From JBJXHN01 sp046233135 (lineage in GTDB: Bacteria > Pseudomonadota > Alphaproteobacteria > Rhodospirillales > Rhodospirillaceae), in assembly GCA_046233135.1 (NCBI GenBank), contig JBJXHN010000001.1:1054001-1118000 (forward strand): DNA of 64,000 nucleotides, given 5' to 3'. A model generated the notes under the pieces. It made no database searches. It was not told the origin of the DNA and worked only from the letters and a program-made list of their open reading frames with translations. Of this stretch, positions 62,680-64,000 are shown piece by piece. The stretch's first letter is position 1; each line of letters starts with the position of its first letter. The position numbers and the translations under genes were made by a program.

Positions 62680-63969
62680 TTACCCGTAGCCGAACATGTC
62701 CGAGACGATGGCGGCATACCAGCCGGCGGCCTCGTCGCAGTTGCCGCGCCGCACGGCGGCACTCTCGCCCGGCTGACTGAGGAAGTGGTGGGTGGTGGTG
62801 ATGCGGCCGTAGGCGGGAGCGTAGCGCGCGCCTTCCTTCACCGCATCGTTCTCCGCGAGCAGGCTCCAGCAGGTGTTGGCGAAGGTGGCCGGGGTCGGAT
62901 CAGCGCCCGCCAGTTCGGCCAGCACCGCCTGGGCCACCACCCGGGCCTGGCTGCTGGCGGCGAAGGCGCCCTTCGGCATGTCGCCGGCGCGACAGGCATC
63001 CCCCAGCACAAAGATCGCCGGATCCACCGTGGAGCGCATGTTCTCCGCCGCGATCGGACAGAAGCCGCTGTCGTCCGCCAGTCCCGCGTCCACGGCGACC
63101 ACCCCGGCGCGCTGGGCGGGGATCAGGGTCAGAAGGTCGCCGGTGAAGGTGTCGAAGTCCGTCTCCACCGCCCCCGCCGCCACATCGACCCCGATCACGC
63201 CCCCATGCACATCGGGGCCGTACCATTCGATCATGCCCGGATAGTGGGTGCGCCAGCCCTCGTCGAACAGGGACTGCTTGGGGAAGGTGGTCTTGGGATC
63301 CAGAATGATGATCCGGGTGTCATGCAGCCCCCTGGCCTGGAACAGGCGAGCCATCATCGACACCCGCTCGTAGGGAGCCGGCGGGCAGCGATAGGGGTGG
63401 GGCGGTGGCACCATGATCACCGTCTGCCCGTCCTCCACCGCGTCCAGGCGGGCCTTCAGCAACTCCAGCTGGCCGTCGCCGCCCTTCCAGGCATGGGGCG
63501 CGACCGTGGCCGCTTCCCGCGAATAGCCGGGCAGGGAGTCGTAGATCATGTCGATGCCCGGCGACAGGATCAGGCGGTCATAGGGCACGCGGCTGCCGTC
63601 TTCCAGCACCACGGAGCGGGCATCGCGGTCAACGGCTGCGGCCCGGGCCGTGACCTTGGTGATGCCGAAGCGGGACTGCAAATGGTCGTAGTCGTGAACC
63701 AGGGTATCCAGCGCCTGCAACCCGCCGAAATAGTGATTGGAGAAGAAGCAGGAGGTATAGCGCCCGGCGCTGTCGATCAGGGTGACGTCCACCGCCCCTC
63801 TCGCCCCCTCGGCGATATGGCGGGCGGCTGTGGCCCCCCCCGCGCCGCCGCCCAGCACCACCACCCGGGCCTTGGCCGCCGCGCCGGCCGGTCGCGAAAG
63901 CCGCAGCCCCCCGGCCGCCAGCGCCGCAGCCGCAAAACCCCCGAACCTTCGCCGCGATATCTCCGCCAT
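62680..63969 (-). CDS. fccB: FccB-like sulfide dehydrogenase flavoprotein
   Basis: A 429-residue flavoprotein with a Tat signal (SRRRFGGFAAAALAAGGL), FAD motif VVVLGGGAGGATAARHIAEG and two conserved Cys regions, PHPYRCPPAPYERVSMMARL and DSGFCPIAAENM, that form the redox-active disulfide. FccAB oxidises sulfide to sulfur in the periplasm. The cytochrome partner FccA would be upstream, beyond the window edge. AGGAG precedes the ATG. Confidence 0.87.
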   Translation of the reverse strand: MAEISRRRFGGFAAAALAAGGLRLSRPAGAAAKARVVVLGGGAGGATAARHIAEGARGAVDVTLIDSAGRYTSCFFSNHYFGGLQALDTLVHDYDHLQSRFGITKVTARAAAVDRDARSVVLEDGSRVPYDRLILSPGIDMIYDSLPGYSREAATVAPHAWKGGDGQLELLKARLDAVEDGQTVIMVPPPHPYRCPPAPYERVSMMARLFQARGLHDTRIIILDPKTTFPKQSLFDEGWRTHYPGMIEWYGPDVHGGVIGVDVAAGAVETDFDTFTGDLLTLIPAQRAGVVAVDAGLADDSGFCPIAAENMRSTVDPAIFVLGDACRAGDMPKGAFAASSQARVVAQAVLAELAGADPTPATFANTCWSLLAENDAVKEGARYAPAYGRITTTHHFLSQPGESAAVRRGNCDEAAGWYAAIVSDMFGYG

Positions 63970-64000
63970 CCGCGTGTTCTCCTGCTCGCCAGCCCCTTAC

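Overview
The window looks like GC-rich chromosomal DNA from an alphaproteobacterium, most likely of the Rhodospirillales type. The evidence is a GapR/DUF2312 gene start at the left edge, dense high-GC operons, PAS-containing chemotaxis receptors, hemerythrin, cytochrome bd and flavocytochrome c genes, and typical alphaproteobacterial families (EttA, CsbD, DUF2946-like, Mop/ModE). The order-level placement is inference; the class-level one is well supported.

Layout. 1-4.5 kb: 5' end of gapR, an ABM monooxygenase/MFS efflux pair with a divergent LysR regulator, then an SDR/NTF2-like pair with a divergent HxlR regulator. 4.5-11.3 kb: accessory region. A TPR/CHAT-like protein that stops halfway through its CHAT domain is followed by two AT-rich genes for MACPF (perforin-like) proteins with a C-terminal three-repeat beta-prism/MABP-like domain. 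An IS5-like element separates the two, and a decayed second copy of the yqaA 3' end next to it shows that the region grew by tandem duplication. 11.3-22.5 kb: housekeeping genes (yqaA, ettA, parA-like, NUDIX, deoxyribosyltransferase, mnmC, HNH, double hemerythrin, a secreted Gly/Thr-rich protein, an MBL hydrolase, an ABM protein, a cold-shock protein). 22.7-27.9 kb: two tandem paralogous chemotaxis receptors, each with its own similar terminator. 28.3-33.1 kb: tRNA-Glu, PIN protein, an HExGHW protein, fmdB, slyX, a YeeE/YedE-Blh-like sulfur operon and csbD.

33.2-39.5 kb: a YnjBCD-type ABC transporter back to back with modD, a short modE and mop, which suggests an oxyanion/molybdate role. 39.5-44.1 kb: TRAP transporter, GntR regulator and amidohydrolase. 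44.2-46.8 kb: DHA2 efflux pump and an Asp/Asn hydroxylase-like dioxygenase. 46.8-53.8 kb: the cytochrome bd operon cydA-cydB-cydX-cydD-cydC, including a 39-codon cydX, and a DUF2946-like gene. 54.1-62.7 kb: a seven-gene operon (BKACE enzyme, 3-hydroxybutyrate dehydrogenase, livKHMGF) preceded by a consensus sigma-54 promoter and an upstream inverted repeat, with the matching sigma-54 activator transcribed divergently. Right edge: a Tat-exported FccB-like sulfide dehydrogenase flavoprotein.

The most unusual part is the MACPF pair beside the truncated CHAT protein. The best regulatory finding is the sigma-54-controlled beta-keto acid catabolic/uptake operon.
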